Assembly: GCA_002490775.1 (NCBI GenBank)
Contig: DKUR01000013.1
Coordinates: forward strand, 1-18,366
Length of the DNA stretch: 18,366 bases
Direction of reading: 5' to 3'
From: Lachnospiraceae bacterium UBA7199
GTDB taxonomy: Bacteria; Bacillota; Clostridia; Lachnospirales; Lachnospiraceae
Part shown: positions 1 to 8,087 of the stretch, piece by piece
Layout of the letters: every line of letters begins with the position of its first letter
Numbering within the stretch: the stretch's first letter is position 1
The notes under the pieces: model-generated
The model's database searches: none
The model's input: only the letters and a program-made list of their open reading frames with translations
Told to the model about the DNA's origin: nothing
Translations under genes and position numbers: made by a program

Positions 1-113
1 TCCTTTGACAAAAGAAGTGTTTTCTCGTCATCAGATGCCGGATTCTTTTCTGACAGTTCCTCAAGTATTTCCCAATTATTCTCCTTCTTATCTGCTTTCT
101 TTCGATGCCACAT
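1..113 (-). CDS. Start of an unidentified T7SS-operon gene, cut by the window edge
   Basis: An ATG at 113 opens a frame that stays open for 37 codons to the left edge. A GAGGGGAG ribosome site lies 9 bases upstream. The visible peptide starts MWHRKKADKK and is strongly charged and hydrophilic, with no signal peptide or membrane segment in view. It starts 36 bases after the stop of the third WXG100 gene on the same strand, so it is probably the next gene of the secretion operon. Missing core parts such as EssB/YukC or EsaA, or a substrate, could lie here, but the fragment is too short to tell. That this is a real gene rests on the ribosome site and the operon position. Confidence 0.55.
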   Translation of the reverse strand, partial: MWHRKKADKKENNWEILEELSEKNPASDDEKTLLLSK

Positions 114-149
114 ACAAACCGGCTCCCCTCTCAAATATTTGCGTGTACC

Positions 150-437
150 TTATCTGGACAAATCCTCTGCTCCGTAAAACTTCTTTATTGCCTTCTGCAT
201 ATCCTCTGCAATTTCGCTCAAGTGTTCAGCAGATGCGCTGATTCTGTTTTGAAGCTTTGTTCCTCTGTTTAAATAAGCAAGAGCATTTTCTCCCTTCCAG
301 CCTTTAGACAAATTCTGTAAAGTACTGCCCAGTTCTCTTTCAGAAACATCCTTAAGAGAGCCTGCGATTTCCTCTAACCTGCCGGCCCGGGTTACTCCAT
401 AATAATAATCTGTTTCCCTGTGCTTTTCTGCTGCCAT
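150..437 (-). CDS. WXG100-family small secreted protein (third of three)
   Basis: A 95-residue, almost wholly helical protein with a central W-K-G turn at residues 47-49 (LSKGWKGENA). This is the mark of WXG100/ESAT-6-like proteins, which form helical-hairpin dimers and are exported by EssC-type machines. Length is typical (about 100). A C-terminal YxxxD/E-type export signal is not clear: the tail is KKFYGAEDLSR, where Y-G-A-E-D loosely fits the pattern. The start has an AGGGG close upstream and AGGGAG a little further off. It follows the second WXG100 gene by 59 bases. It may be a substrate, a partner of a larger toxin, or part of the machine; the sequence does not decide which. Confidence 0.85.
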   Translation of the reverse strand: MAAEKHRETDYYYGVTRAGRLEEIAGSLKDVSERELGSTLQNLSKGWKGENALAYLNRGTKLQNRISASAEHLSEIAEDMQKAIKKFYGAEDLSR

Positions 438-496
438 TTCCCCTTTTTCTCCCTTCTGCCCCTCGCATAGAAACCACTAAAGCTTCCTGCATAGCC

Positions 497-802
497 TTAT
501 CGAATCACATCTCCCGGCAATGGTTCTTCTCCTGCATGCTTCCGCTCTTCTTCCAAGGGTATCCCTGCTGCCTGTAAAAGCTCTTCCGAATAGCTTTTCA
601 GCCTTTTTAATATTTCTTCCATTTCCTTTGTTTCTTCTGTATACAGGGTTCGATAATAAACTCCTGCTTCCCCCATCCAATAATAATCTGAAGCAGAAAC
701 CAACCCGGCAAATGCTTCAAAAGCATTAGTGATTTCCTCTATATCTGCCGATATTTTCTCTGCCTTTTCCCTAAACTCTAAAGGCGATACTTTTATATCC
801 AC
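497..802 (-). CDS. WXG100-family small secreted protein (second of three)
   Basis: About 101 residues, helical, with the W-M-G turn at residues 42-44 (YYWMGEAGVYY) expected of WXG100 proteins. An ATG at 811 is in frame, but it directly abuts AGGAGG and leaves no spacing. The GTG at 802, nine bases after AGGAGG, gives a normal spacing and an N-terminus (V/M-DIKVSP) typical of the family, so I place the start there. The aromatic run around the W suggests a packed helical-hairpin core. It lies 39 bases after the first WXG100 gene. The two could form a heterodimer, which is inference from pairing in other T7SS loci. Confidence 0.87.
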   Translation of the reverse strand: MDIKVSPLEFREKAEKISADIEEITNAFEAFAGLVSASDYYWMGEAGVYYRTLYTEETKEMEEILKRLKSYSEELLQAAGIPLEEERKHAGEEPLPGDVIR

Positions 803-841
803 TCTTCCCATCCTCCTGTTTTAAGCCTGCAGCAATATCAT

Positions 842-1147
842 CTATATCTGAATTGTGTGAATAATGGAAGAAACTGCATTTTCACAGGACTGGTATTCCT
901 TCTCTGCATACTGCATACATTCTGTTAGTTTTTCTGCCGCATTTTCAAACTCCTGCATTCTCTGCCGGTCCTGTCTAAACTGAATAAGAAAAGCCTCATG
1001 AGAAGGTGCATCCCACATACCGGACATTTCATCCATCCTGGCAAACAAGCTCTCAATTCCCGACTTCATCTGATCTAAGATATTTTGCATCTCCCTGGCA
1101 CTGCTATGCATCATATCTGTGTCTACTGCAATTTCACGCTTATCCAT
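842..1147 (-). CDS. WXG100-family small secreted protein (first of three)
   Basis: A 101-residue helical protein. The hairpin turn reads W45-D-A-P (MSGMWDAPSHEAF), so the canonical glycine of WXG is alanine, while the surrounding SGxWxxPxxxxF pattern is otherwise that of the Firmicutes EsxA/YukE group. It has a GGAGG ribosome site 9-10 bases before the ATG. It follows the helical 114-residue protein after a 74-base gap, the widest in the T7SS operon. That gap holds a weak GCCTG/CAGGC stem which could mark an RNA processing point that separates abundant substrates from the machine genes (inference). Confidence 0.88.
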   Translation of the reverse strand: MDKREIAVDTDMMHSSAREMQNILDQMKSGIESLFARMDEMSGMWDAPSHEAFLIQFRQDRQRMQEFENAAEKLTECMQYAEKEYQSCENAVSSIIHTIQI

Positions 1148-1221
1148 TTACACTAATCCTCCATAACTTTCTTACTGCCTGAGCCTTTGGACGCAGGCAC
1201 AATATGCTGGTTTCATCCAGA

Positions 1222-1566
1222 TCATCTAATCAAATCGCTTACTTTTGGAATCTGAAAAATACCAACGTCCCTTGGCTTAAAAAAGTAGACATTCTGTTCA
1301 AAGTCGTTAATAATCCTGTCCTCACATCCTGTATAATTTAAAAGGATTTTATCCAGTGCCTGCAGCAGCTGCCGCAAAACTGTTTCTTCCTCCTGTATCT
1401 GCACAAGTTCCCTCCCAAGCCGAATCACAATATTTTCCATTCCTGGTATAAAGGCCACTGCCTGCATTACCTTTTCTAATTCTTCCGCCAGAGAAAAAAG
1501 TGTTCTCACCTGACCTTCTATCCGTCCGCATTCATATTGAAGCTGCCCTATCGATACCTGAAACAT
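1222..1566 (-). CDS. Uncharacterised helical protein of the T7SS operon
   Basis: 114 residues. The first 80 or so are strongly helical and coiled-coil-like, with many E, Q and L. The C-terminal 25 residues are more aromatic and beta-prone (YFFKPRDVGIF). There is no WXG turn, no membrane helix and no signal peptide. Position 14 bases after the YukD-like gene and before three WXG100 genes suggests a small partner protein, for example a chaperone or helical-bundle pairing protein for the secreted substrates. I do not recognise the family. An AAGGAAG ribosome site lies before the ATG at 1566. It is a real gene by operon position and coding character; function is unknown. Confidence 0.75.
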   Translation of the reverse strand: MFQVSIGQLQYECGRIEGQVRTLFSLAEELEKVMQAVAFIPGMENIVIRLGRELVQIQEEETVLRQLLQALDKILLNYTGCEDRIINDFEQNVYFFKPRDVGIFQIPKVSDLIR

Positions 1567-1580
1567 TACGCTCTTCCTTT

Positions 1581-1829
1581 CTATACAAGAAGCAGACTGC
1601 TTCCTGTTTGTATCTGGCAGGTACTTAAAGTTTTGTTCCTGTCTAATATCCTGCCATTCCTTCTGTCACAAAGCATCAGTTCTTCCCTGTTGCCCACGAT
1701 CTCTGAATGCTCTTTTCCCGCAATCATCTCACTAATTTCTTCAATGATTCTGCAAATTTCTACATCCTGATTCAACCTAAAATCATATTCCCTATCCATT
1801 GCAGGCACATACACATCCACCATTATCAT
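1581..1829 (-). CDS. YukD/EsaB-like ubiquitin-fold T7SS protein
   Basis: About 82 residues with the beta-grasp pattern of YukD/EsaB: an N-terminal strand (MVDVYVPAM), an extended strand with DFRL, a central helix (EICRIIEEISEMI), then LMLCDRRNGRILDRNKTL and a final strand (GSSLLLV). YukD and EsaB are small cytoplasmic ubiquitin-like parts of Firmicutes T7SS; they lack the C-terminal Gly-Gly of true modifiers, as does this one. I choose the ATG at 1829: it overlaps the stop of the upstream gene as ATGA, and GGAGGG lies nine bases before it. An in-frame ATG at 1853 lies within the upstream gene. Translational coupling with the EspG-like gene is likely. Confidence 0.8.
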   Translation of the reverse strand: MIMVDVYVPAMDREYDFRLNQDVEICRIIEEISEMIAGKEHSEIVGNREELMLCDRRNGRILDRNKTLSTCQIQTGSSLLLV

Positions 1830-2596
1830 ACACTGCTTCCCTCCTCCATCCATTCTTCCAGTACCTCTAGAAAAAGCTGTCTGGAGTAATGATAAAGCTG
1901 CACTGACTCTTCTTCCTGCACCAGAATAACATCATCTATTTCACGTTCCACCAGAAACATCCGTTTTTGCAGTGTATTATGCAGAATATCTCTTTTTTCC
2001 AGTATTGTACGTATGTTATGCGCTTTCATCTCTTCACGCATTTCCATACTATTATTTTTCCACATATGAAAGGCAAGCTGCATCAGTGCTGTATCTTCTG
2101 GGAAACTGTTTTCTATGGGAAAAGCATTATAGAGAATATCATCCGCCACATTCCTGAAAAATAATACACCATTTTCGCAAAGCATCTCCCTGATTTTTTC
2201 CGGTCTATCGTAAGTACACTTAAAGTATTTTCCTTTCAGGCCGCCGGGTTCGATCAATACAAATTTTTTGCCGGCATAAATACATTTTTCTGGGAATCTG
2301 TCATCCACATCGCAGATTGTAATTACACTTTCAGATTTCTTCAAATAAGAAAACAATTCACGTATCTCAGGTACTACCAGATACCCATCCTCAGAGGCAG
2401 CAAGGAACCCCTTTTTCGTCATTCTGAAAAACTGCTGGTATAATTCCTTATCATCCGTTCTTAAAGGCTCCTGGGGTTTAAATCCATACAAGCTGCGAAT
2501 CCCTAAGCTGCTGGCAAGAATCAGAAATTCCTGCTCTGTAAAACAATATTTTCTTTCCATCTCAAGTCCGGTATCATATTCTTGTACATTGCTCAT
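1826..2596 (-). CDS. EspG-like T7SS accessory protein (remote match)
   Basis: 256 residues, soluble, no signal peptide or membrane helix. The N-terminal part has the order seen in the ESX-associated EspG family: an LTEEEL-like helix (FTEQEFLILASSLGI), a proline-rich turn, a helix with a TKKGFLAASEDGYLVV turn, then VPEIRELFSYL and beta strands. EspG proteins are cytoplasmic chaperones of ESX substrates in actinobacteria. This resemblance is my own reading of the pattern, not an alignment. The C-terminal part is helical and acidic. It overlaps the LytTR gene by ATGA (start 2596) with GGAG eight bases upstream, and overlaps YukD the same way. A regulator accessory role or a lineage-specific subunit are alternatives. 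Confidence 0.6.
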   Translation of the reverse strand: MSNVQEYDTGLEMERKYCFTEQEFLILASSLGIRSLYGFKPQEPLRTDDKELYQQFFRMTKKGFLAASEDGYLVVPEIRELFSYLKKSESVITICDVDDRFPEKCIYAGKKFVLIEPGGLKGKYFKCTYDRPEKIREMLCENGVLFFRNVADDILYNAFPIENSFPEDTALMQLAFHMWKNNSMEMREEMKAHNIRTILEKRDILHNTLQKRMFLVEREIDDVILVQEEESVQLYHYSRQLFLEVLEEWMEEGSSV

Positions 2597-3318
2597 TTTC
2601 CTAACTCCTTTAATGCCGCCTTAAAGCTTCGGGACAGGGGAACATCCCTATCCTGTGTGAGATAAATTATATTTTGGGAAAGCACTACCTTTTCAATCTT
2701 TCTTGTGTTAACAATAAAGCTTCTGTGACATCTCATAAAATGCGGCGGCAGCTCTTCCTCCAGCTTATCAATCGTACCATAAAATCCGTATTCTTGTGTA
2801 TCTGTCTGTAAATACAACTTTTTTTCCCTGGCCTCAAAGTAATAGATTTTATCAAAAGGAATATGGATTTTTCCCTCCTTGGATTCGATCACAAAACTTC
2901 CCTGCCCGGTTTCAAACCGTTCCAGATATGCCTCTATAAATTCTCTCATTACCCTGTCGATATCTTTATCCTCACAGGGGCACCCTGCTCCCGGGCGCAG
3001 CAGCAGTGAAGATGCCATAATTCCCGGCCTCACATAGCTCATGGGGGAAATGCTGGTATCAGCAATCAACAGCAGAAACATTTCCTTATACTTTTTTCTA
3101 AGTTTCTCCACCCATGCAAGATCTCCCTCTCCAGTAATATCCATGCAAGCGGTGTTAAGCAGCGGCACCTTTTCTTCCTTTTGTGCCGCTTCTTCCAGTG
3201 TCTTTGAAAGAAGAATGCTCCAATACTCGTCGCTGGAATAAGCCGCCTGATCGTCCGCTGCACTTTTCAGTCTGTGGAGTTCTTTTTCTATCCTGTCATA
3301 AATGAGCATCGATATCAT
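2593..3318 (-). CDS. LytTR-family transcription regulator with degenerate receiver domain
   Basis: 241 residues. The C-terminal 105 residues (about 135-241) are a LytTR DNA-binding domain: GKIHIPFDKIYYFEAREKK, then GTIDKLEEELPPHFMRCHRS with FIVN, and PLSRSFKAALKEL. The first 120 residues have receiver-like alternation, with D60 at the phospho-acceptor place (ACMDITGEGD) and D87-T88 further on. The paired acidic residues expected after the first strand are absent or single (D8), and the Lys of the KP motif is Arg (LLRP). It may therefore work without phosphorylation. It starts 15 bases after essC, inside the operon. Paired 9-bp direct repeats upstream of the operon are a candidate binding site, suggesting self-control. 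Confidence 0.88.
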   Translation of the reverse strand: MISMLIYDRIEKELHRLKSAADDQAAYSSDEYWSILLSKTLEEAAQKEEKVPLLNTACMDITGEGDLAWVEKLRKKYKEMFLLLIADTSISPMSYVRPGIMASSLLLRPGAGCPCEDKDIDRVMREFIEAYLERFETGQGSFVIESKEGKIHIPFDKIYYFEAREKKLYLQTDTQEYGFYGTIDKLEEELPPHFMRCHRSFIVNTRKIEKVVLSQNIIYLTQDRDVPLSRSFKAALKELGK

Positions 3319-3333
3319 TTCATTTCCCTGCGG

Positions 3334-6300
3334 TCACTCCTTGTAAAAAGGAACCGCCACCTTCCTTACCGTTTCATCTTCCGAATAGGGCAGCATTCCA
3401 ATTCCCGGCTTTTCCGCCCTTGTCTGTTCCATATAGGGCACATGGTCAAAATCCAGTATTCTCTGCTCCGAAACCCTGCCTCCAAAATGAATGCCCTGTT
3501 TGTATCTGATAAATAAATCGTATGCCTTTTTCCCTAAAATTCTGCTCCAGTCACCAGTTTGAAGGATGCTAAACCAGAATATATTATGAAATCTTCCTTT
3601 CTCTAAGAAGTTTTCAATGAGGGCTCCCATTTCTCCCACGCCCTCTTCCGGTGAATAAATATGTTTTACAAATTCAAGCCAGCTGGCTGCAAAAAGAAAA
3701 ATTTTCTCTTCCTCTTCTCCATCTGCTGCGGCTGACCTTTTCTTTTCATTCCGTTGTCTGAAAGCTGGAATCAGTTCCTCTTTCAGGTAACAATAAAGCG
3801 CTTTATCATTCGAAATCCATATTCCCCCAAGACTTTGACATACTTCCTTCAACTCGCCTGAAAAATCAATTACTACAATCCTGCCTCCCTTTAAGGCAGC
3901 AGATGCCATCGCCACCTTCAGCATGTTCGTTTTCCCTGAACCTGAATTTCCGCTAATCAGATAACAGTAAATCTGGGAAAGATCTATGCTGTATACCGCC
4001 GCTTTCTGGGTGTCAAAGCCAATAGGAAGACTGTTTTCATCCTGAAAAAATTTTTTTACTTCTTTCCTTCGTGCAAAATCTGCCCAGATGAAATTTTTGG
4101 GAATTTCTGGAATGTCTCTTGCTCCGGGGTGCTTATAGGCGCTTTTCATTTCTTCCGCCAGCTTTTCTATTTTTTCCAGTCGCTTAAAATCATTTTCTGC
4201 CCTTAGTGATAATGCAGTTTGAAATTCCATAAGCGCGTCTCCTGCCCTAACAATTCCACGTCCTTTTACATTCTCCTCGGGTATCACGTCCACATGCATG
4301 GTCCTCATTACCTCTGCATACTGGAATTTTCCTCCCATCTGCAAAGAAAGAACCTCTTTAAAATGATCCCCTATGCAGGATGGAATCTCCGCAGGCCCAA
4401 AGCCTGCTGCCGAAAGCACCATAAATATGCCGTAGCCTGTACCTTCCTTGGAAAGACGCACAAAGAAATCATCATATTTTCCTTCTGTCTTACTTCTAAA
4501 TCCGGCAAAATTATCCATCACAATAATAATTGCCGGCAAAACTCCCTTTGCCTTTACATATTCTCCATAATTGCCGCCAGAAAACAAATTCTTTCTCTCT
4601 TTTATGATTTCTAAAATCAAAAAAACAAACTTTTCTAACCTGTCTAATTCATTTTCAAAGATCACTCCGCCTACCTGGGGTGCTTTTAGGAAAGCGGACA
4701 ACATCCGGCTGCCATAGTCAATACCATAAATATTAATCTCTTCCGGTGTATATTTGCAAATCAATGCATACACGAAGGTCTGTAAAAAGGTGCTCTTTCC
4801 ACTGTCATAGGTACCGCAGACTGCCAAATGCCCCTTTGTGGTAAGGTCTATTACAAGCGGCATTTGTTTTTGATTTGCTGGATCGTCACAAAGTCCTACA
4901 TATGCACTGATCACCCCAGGAGGATTCTTAAGCGGCCAACAGCCCTTTGTGTAAGCCATTCGTTCAAAGCCATCCAGCTCATCCAGATACAATTCTCTGG
5001 GCAAAACCGGCAGCCAAAACTGCAAACGATAATCATACCCTGCCTCTTGCGCTGTTTGTCTTAAATAATCCACTACTATCTCTAACTGCGTCTTTTCTTT
5101 TATTCCAAGCTGACTCCGTTCGGTTTTTTTCTGTTTTATCCTAGCAGGTTTTCCAATTAATTCTTCCCTTCCCGTATTGGAAAGCATTTTTGCAATGCTG
5201 GTTTTCTCAAAGTCTCTTTCCTCATCATAGGCGGCACCGCTGTACCCTGCCTGAAAAGGCTCATACAGTTCATCATTGCCTACCTGTAGATAACAGCGGC
5301 CGGTCCGGGTAATATAAGCAGCATCCGGCTTGTGGAGAATTTCCCTGCTGTCCTGCCCATCCTGCACCCGCAGACAGATTTTAAACCGAGAATTACTCCT
5401 GATATTGTCATCAACAATCCCGCCAGGCTTTTGTGTTGCCAGTATCAAATGTACGCCAAGGCTTCGTCCCATCTGCGCCACACTGATCAGCTCCCGGATA
5501 AATTCCGGTTCCTCCCGTTTCAGCTCTGCAAACTCATCAATAATAATAAACAGATGGGGTAATGGATGGACTGCCTCTTTATTTTTATACAATTTGGTAT
5601 ATAAATTAATATGATTCACTCCATACTCGCTAAAAATCCGCTGTCTGCGCAGGTTTTCACTTTTTATGGAAATCATGCCCCGGTGTATCTGACTGCCGGA
5701 AAGATTGGAGATCTGACCTACCAGATGCGGCAGCCCCTTAAACAAATCCGCCATACCGCCGCCCTTAAAATCAATGATAAAAAAGCTGACATCCTCCGGG
5801 CTGAAATTAATTGCCATCGACAAAATATAGGTCTGCAGAAATTCTGACTTTCCTGCCCCTGTGGTTCCTGCAACTAATCCATGAGGCCCATGATACTTTT
5901 CGTGAACATCCAGATAGCAGTTTTTGCTGCCTGCCTTTTTCCCTACCAGTGCTTTCATACTTTCATAGGTTCTATTCTTACGCCATCTGTCCAGAACATT
6001 CAATTCCTCCATTCTGTATGTTCCGTACATTTCAAAAAAGTCCAGCGTATCCGGCAGCCCCCGCCCCACTTCCGTTTCGCTTACCCTGGTAATGGAGAGT
6101 CTTCGTCCAAGCTCCTCTAAGGAAGTCTCCGCCACAGTATCAAATAAAACCTCCTGTCTCTGGGAATCATCCCCACTCATACAATAGATGCCTGTAAAAT
6201 CAGAATCTTTTTGTATCAGATATTCACAGACATTGGGAAGCTTTTCGTAGCTTTCTGCAAACAGCAGCGTAGTTACGCCATATTCTTCCTTAGGCTCCAA

Positions 6301-8058
6301 CAGATATTGGGAAATCAGTTCCCCCTCTAACAACTCTAAATCTGCAATAAATAACACATAATAAGGTTTAGGAAGTTTCTTTGATATCCCCCCCTTTTGA
6401 GGATATTCCTTTCTAAGCCGAAACACCTCGCCCAAGGCATAAAAAACCTCGCCAGCTTCTGTCTTATCTTTTGCCACATACCTTGTCTTTTTATCCTCTG
6501 ACCATACATGGGGAAGCCATTTTGCAAACCGCCACATCTGACTGTTATCATAATTCTTTTCATCATAAACAAATGCCATTTTTACATCTGTGTAACAGTT
6601 ATTAGCTGCAATCTGCGCCGCTGCCGCATACATTACTTCTATGGCACCCTGCTTCTTTTCTCCACCGATCACGCCAATCAGCCTGTGTTTTAACAAATCT
6701 GTACCTACCGGAACCTGCTGCATCATCTGCCATTTTTCCCTGACTGCTTTCCTCTTTTGGGCAAAAACATCATCCTGTAATGTAAATTTTTCTTCTGGAA
6801 TCTTCACTTCAACCGGAGATAAAATATTCCCCACTCCCAGACGTTCAAACAATACATCCTCATGACTGTCATTTCTGTTCCACAAAAAAGGAGAACTTTC
6901 CGTATACCGGCAGCATTCCTCTGCCGAAGGATACATTTCCCTAAGAGCTGTCAGATTCTTTTCATATTTGGCCTTCACCCGCTTTGCACGCTCCGCCAGA
7001 TAATTTCCATAAGCCTCCAGCCTATGACTTTCTTCTTCCCTTTTCTTTCTCCGGCTGCCTAAAATATTTATAAAAGACCATATCACTCCGGCGACCGATG
7101 CTGCTGCTGCCATGAGCAGTCCCACATACACAAATGCGCTGCTGCCACTTATCCTTGCACTTCCAAAGGCAAGACTGCATCCAAAAAGTGCAGGCAGTAC
7201 CATTGCAAGAAAAGGTGCTGCTGTCATGGCAAGAAGCTGTCTGTCCTTCTCTGGAAAGCAGGGTAGCTCCTCGATTTCCACTACATCCTTTTCCAATTTA
7301 TAAAGTTTTCTGGGAGAGCGCCGGAAATTTTTCTGCTTTATGTTTTCCCGGCTTTTATCCTTTTCTCTTCCCTTTCCTGCATTTTTATCAGCTTCATCTC
7401 CCTTCTCCTGTCCGCCATCATTTCCTTGGTAGAGAGGAAGAATTCCTTTTTTTATTTCCAGTCCGGAAAGACCATCATTCACCGCCAGCGCATCGCCTAA
7501 AAACACCATCCTAAGCCCAAAAATATCAATACAATCCCCAAAAGACAACTGCCATGCTCCTGCCAGACGCATGGAATTAATGAAAATTCCATTAGCACTG
7601 GTATCCTCTACAAGATACTGACTGCCGCTTTTGCGGATAAGTCCATGCGCCCCTGAGATCAGGTTATGAATGTCATACCGGATATCACAAGAGGGGCTTC
7701 TGCCAATACATAAACGCTCCATTTCTCTGATATCATATTTTTTGTATACCAGAAAGGCATCCTTTACCACTTTTACAATAATATTTAAAATCTGCCCTTC
7801 CCCCAGGGTTATAGTCAAAAGATCTCCGTCACTAAGAGACTGTCCCATATATTTTTCTCTGGACACTCTATATGCAATGGGAATATCCGTATTTTTAATA
7901 TACCACTGGCCATCCAGCACTTCTAACCAAAGCGTGATTTCCTGTTCCAGCGCAAAGACCGACTTGCTGACCACAACAGCGCTGTCGGCATTGTCAATGG
8001 CGGGCAGCAGAAATTCTTTAAAAGCACTGATGCTGTAAACAGATAATATGTAACTCAT
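3334..8058 (-). CDS. essC: EssC-type T7SS membrane ATPase (FHA plus three FtsK/SpoIIIE modules)
   Basis: 1574 residues, close to the usual EssC length of about 1480-1500. Layout: a beta-rich N-terminal FHA-like region (1-95), a classic FHA domain at 100-185 (GRSPSCD at 119-125, SGAH at 135-138, NG at 156-157), a charged linker at 200-250, and two membrane helices at about 273-300 and 305-335. Three FtsK/SpoIIIE modules follow, with Walker A motifs at 731-738 (GTTGAGKS), 1082-1089 (GTYDSGKS) and 1370-1377 (GNSGSGKT). Module 1 has Walker B IIIDE (D841, E842) and is the likely active motor. Module 2 reads VMDN, lacking the catalytic Glu. Module 3 has no acidic Walker B (FLFAAS). EssC recognises and drives export of WXG100 substrates across the membrane. 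The start at 8058 has GGAAGG eight bases upstream. Confidence 0.96.
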   Translation of the reverse strand: MSYILSVYSISAFKEFLLPAIDNADSAVVVSKSVFALEQEITLWLEVLDGQWYIKNTDIPIAYRVSREKYMGQSLSDGDLLTITLGEGQILNIIVKVVKDAFLVYKKYDIREMERLCIGRSPSCDIRYDIHNLISGAHGLIRKSGSQYLVEDTSANGIFINSMRLAGAWQLSFGDCIDIFGLRMVFLGDALAVNDGLSGLEIKKGILPLYQGNDGGQEKGDEADKNAGKGREKDKSRENIKQKNFRRSPRKLYKLEKDVVEIEELPCFPEKDRQLLAMTAAPFLAMVLPALFGCSLAFGSARISGSSAFVYVGLLMAAAASVAGVIWSFINILGSRRKKREEESHRLEAYGNYLAERAKRVKAKYEKNLTALREMYPSAEECCRYTESSPFLWNRNDSHEDVLFERLGVGNILSPVEVKIPEEKFTLQDDVFAQKRKAVREKWQMMQQVPVGTDLLKHRLIGVIGGEKKQGAIEVMYAAAAQIAANNCYTDVKMAFVYDEKNYDNSQMWRFAKWLPHVWSEDKKTRYVAKDKTEAGEVFYALGEVFRLRKEYPQKGGISKKLPKPYYVLFIADLELLEGELISQYLLEPKEEYGVTTLLFAESYEKLPNVCEYLIQKDSDFTGIYCMSGDDSQRQEVLFDTVAETSLEELGRRLSITRVSETEVGRGLPDTLDFFEMYGTYRMEELNVLDRWRKNRTYESMKALVGKKAGSKNCYLDVHEKYHGPHGLVAGTTGAGKSEFLQTYILSMAINFSPEDVSFFIIDFKGGGMADLFKGLPHLVGQISNLSGSQIHRGMISIKSENLRRQRIFSEYGVNHINLYTKLYKNKEAVHPLPHLFIIIDEFAELKREEPEFIRELISVAQMGRSLGVHLILATQKPGGIVDDNIRSNSRFKICLRVQDGQDSREILHKPDAAYITRTGRCYLQVGNDELYEPFQAGYSGAAYDEERDFEKTSIAKMLSNTGREELIGKPARIKQKKTERSQLGIKEKTQLEIVVDYLRQTAQEAGYDYRLQFWLPVLPRELYLDELDGFERMAYTKGCWPLKNPPGVISAYVGLCDDPANQKQMPLVIDLTTKGHLAVCGTYDSGKSTFLQTFVYALICKYTPEEINIYGIDYGSRMLSAFLKAPQVGGVIFENELDRLEKFVFLILEIIKERKNLFSGGNYGEYVKAKGVLPAIIIVMDNFAGFRSKTEGKYDDFFVRLSKEGTGYGIFMVLSAAGFGPAEIPSCIGDHFKEVLSLQMGGKFQYAEVMRTMHVDVIPEENVKGRGIVRAGDALMEFQTALSLRAENDFKRLEKIEKLAEEMKSAYKHPGARDIPEIPKNFIWADFARRKEVKKFFQDENSLPIGFDTQKAAVYSIDLSQIYCYLISGNSGSGKTNMLKVAMASAALKGGRIVVIDFSGELKEVCQSLGGIWISNDKALYCYLKEELIPAFRQRNEKKRSAAADGEEEEKIFLFAASWLEFVKHIYSPEEGVGEMGALIENFLEKGRFHNIFWFSILQTGDWSRILGKKAYDLFIRYKQGIHFGGRVSEQRILDFDHVPYMEQTRAEKPGIGMLPYSEDETVRKVAVPFYKE

Positions 8059-8087
8059 AACCGCCCTTCCTTTCCGGCTTAATTATA

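Noticed and set aside
477..680. 67-codon minus-strand frame overlapping the second WXG100 gene
   Set aside because: Same strand, other frame of a clear WXG100 gene; Arg/Ser-rich translation without motif.
1150..1221. GCCTG/CAGGC stem between the helical gene and the first WXG100 gene as a terminator
   Set aside because: Only five base pairs, a long loop and no U-run; at best an RNA processing signal, mentioned within the gene entry.
4219..4614. 131-codon plus-strand frame
   Set aside because: Antisense to the EssC coding region, low-quality composition, no ribosome site; a shadow frame.
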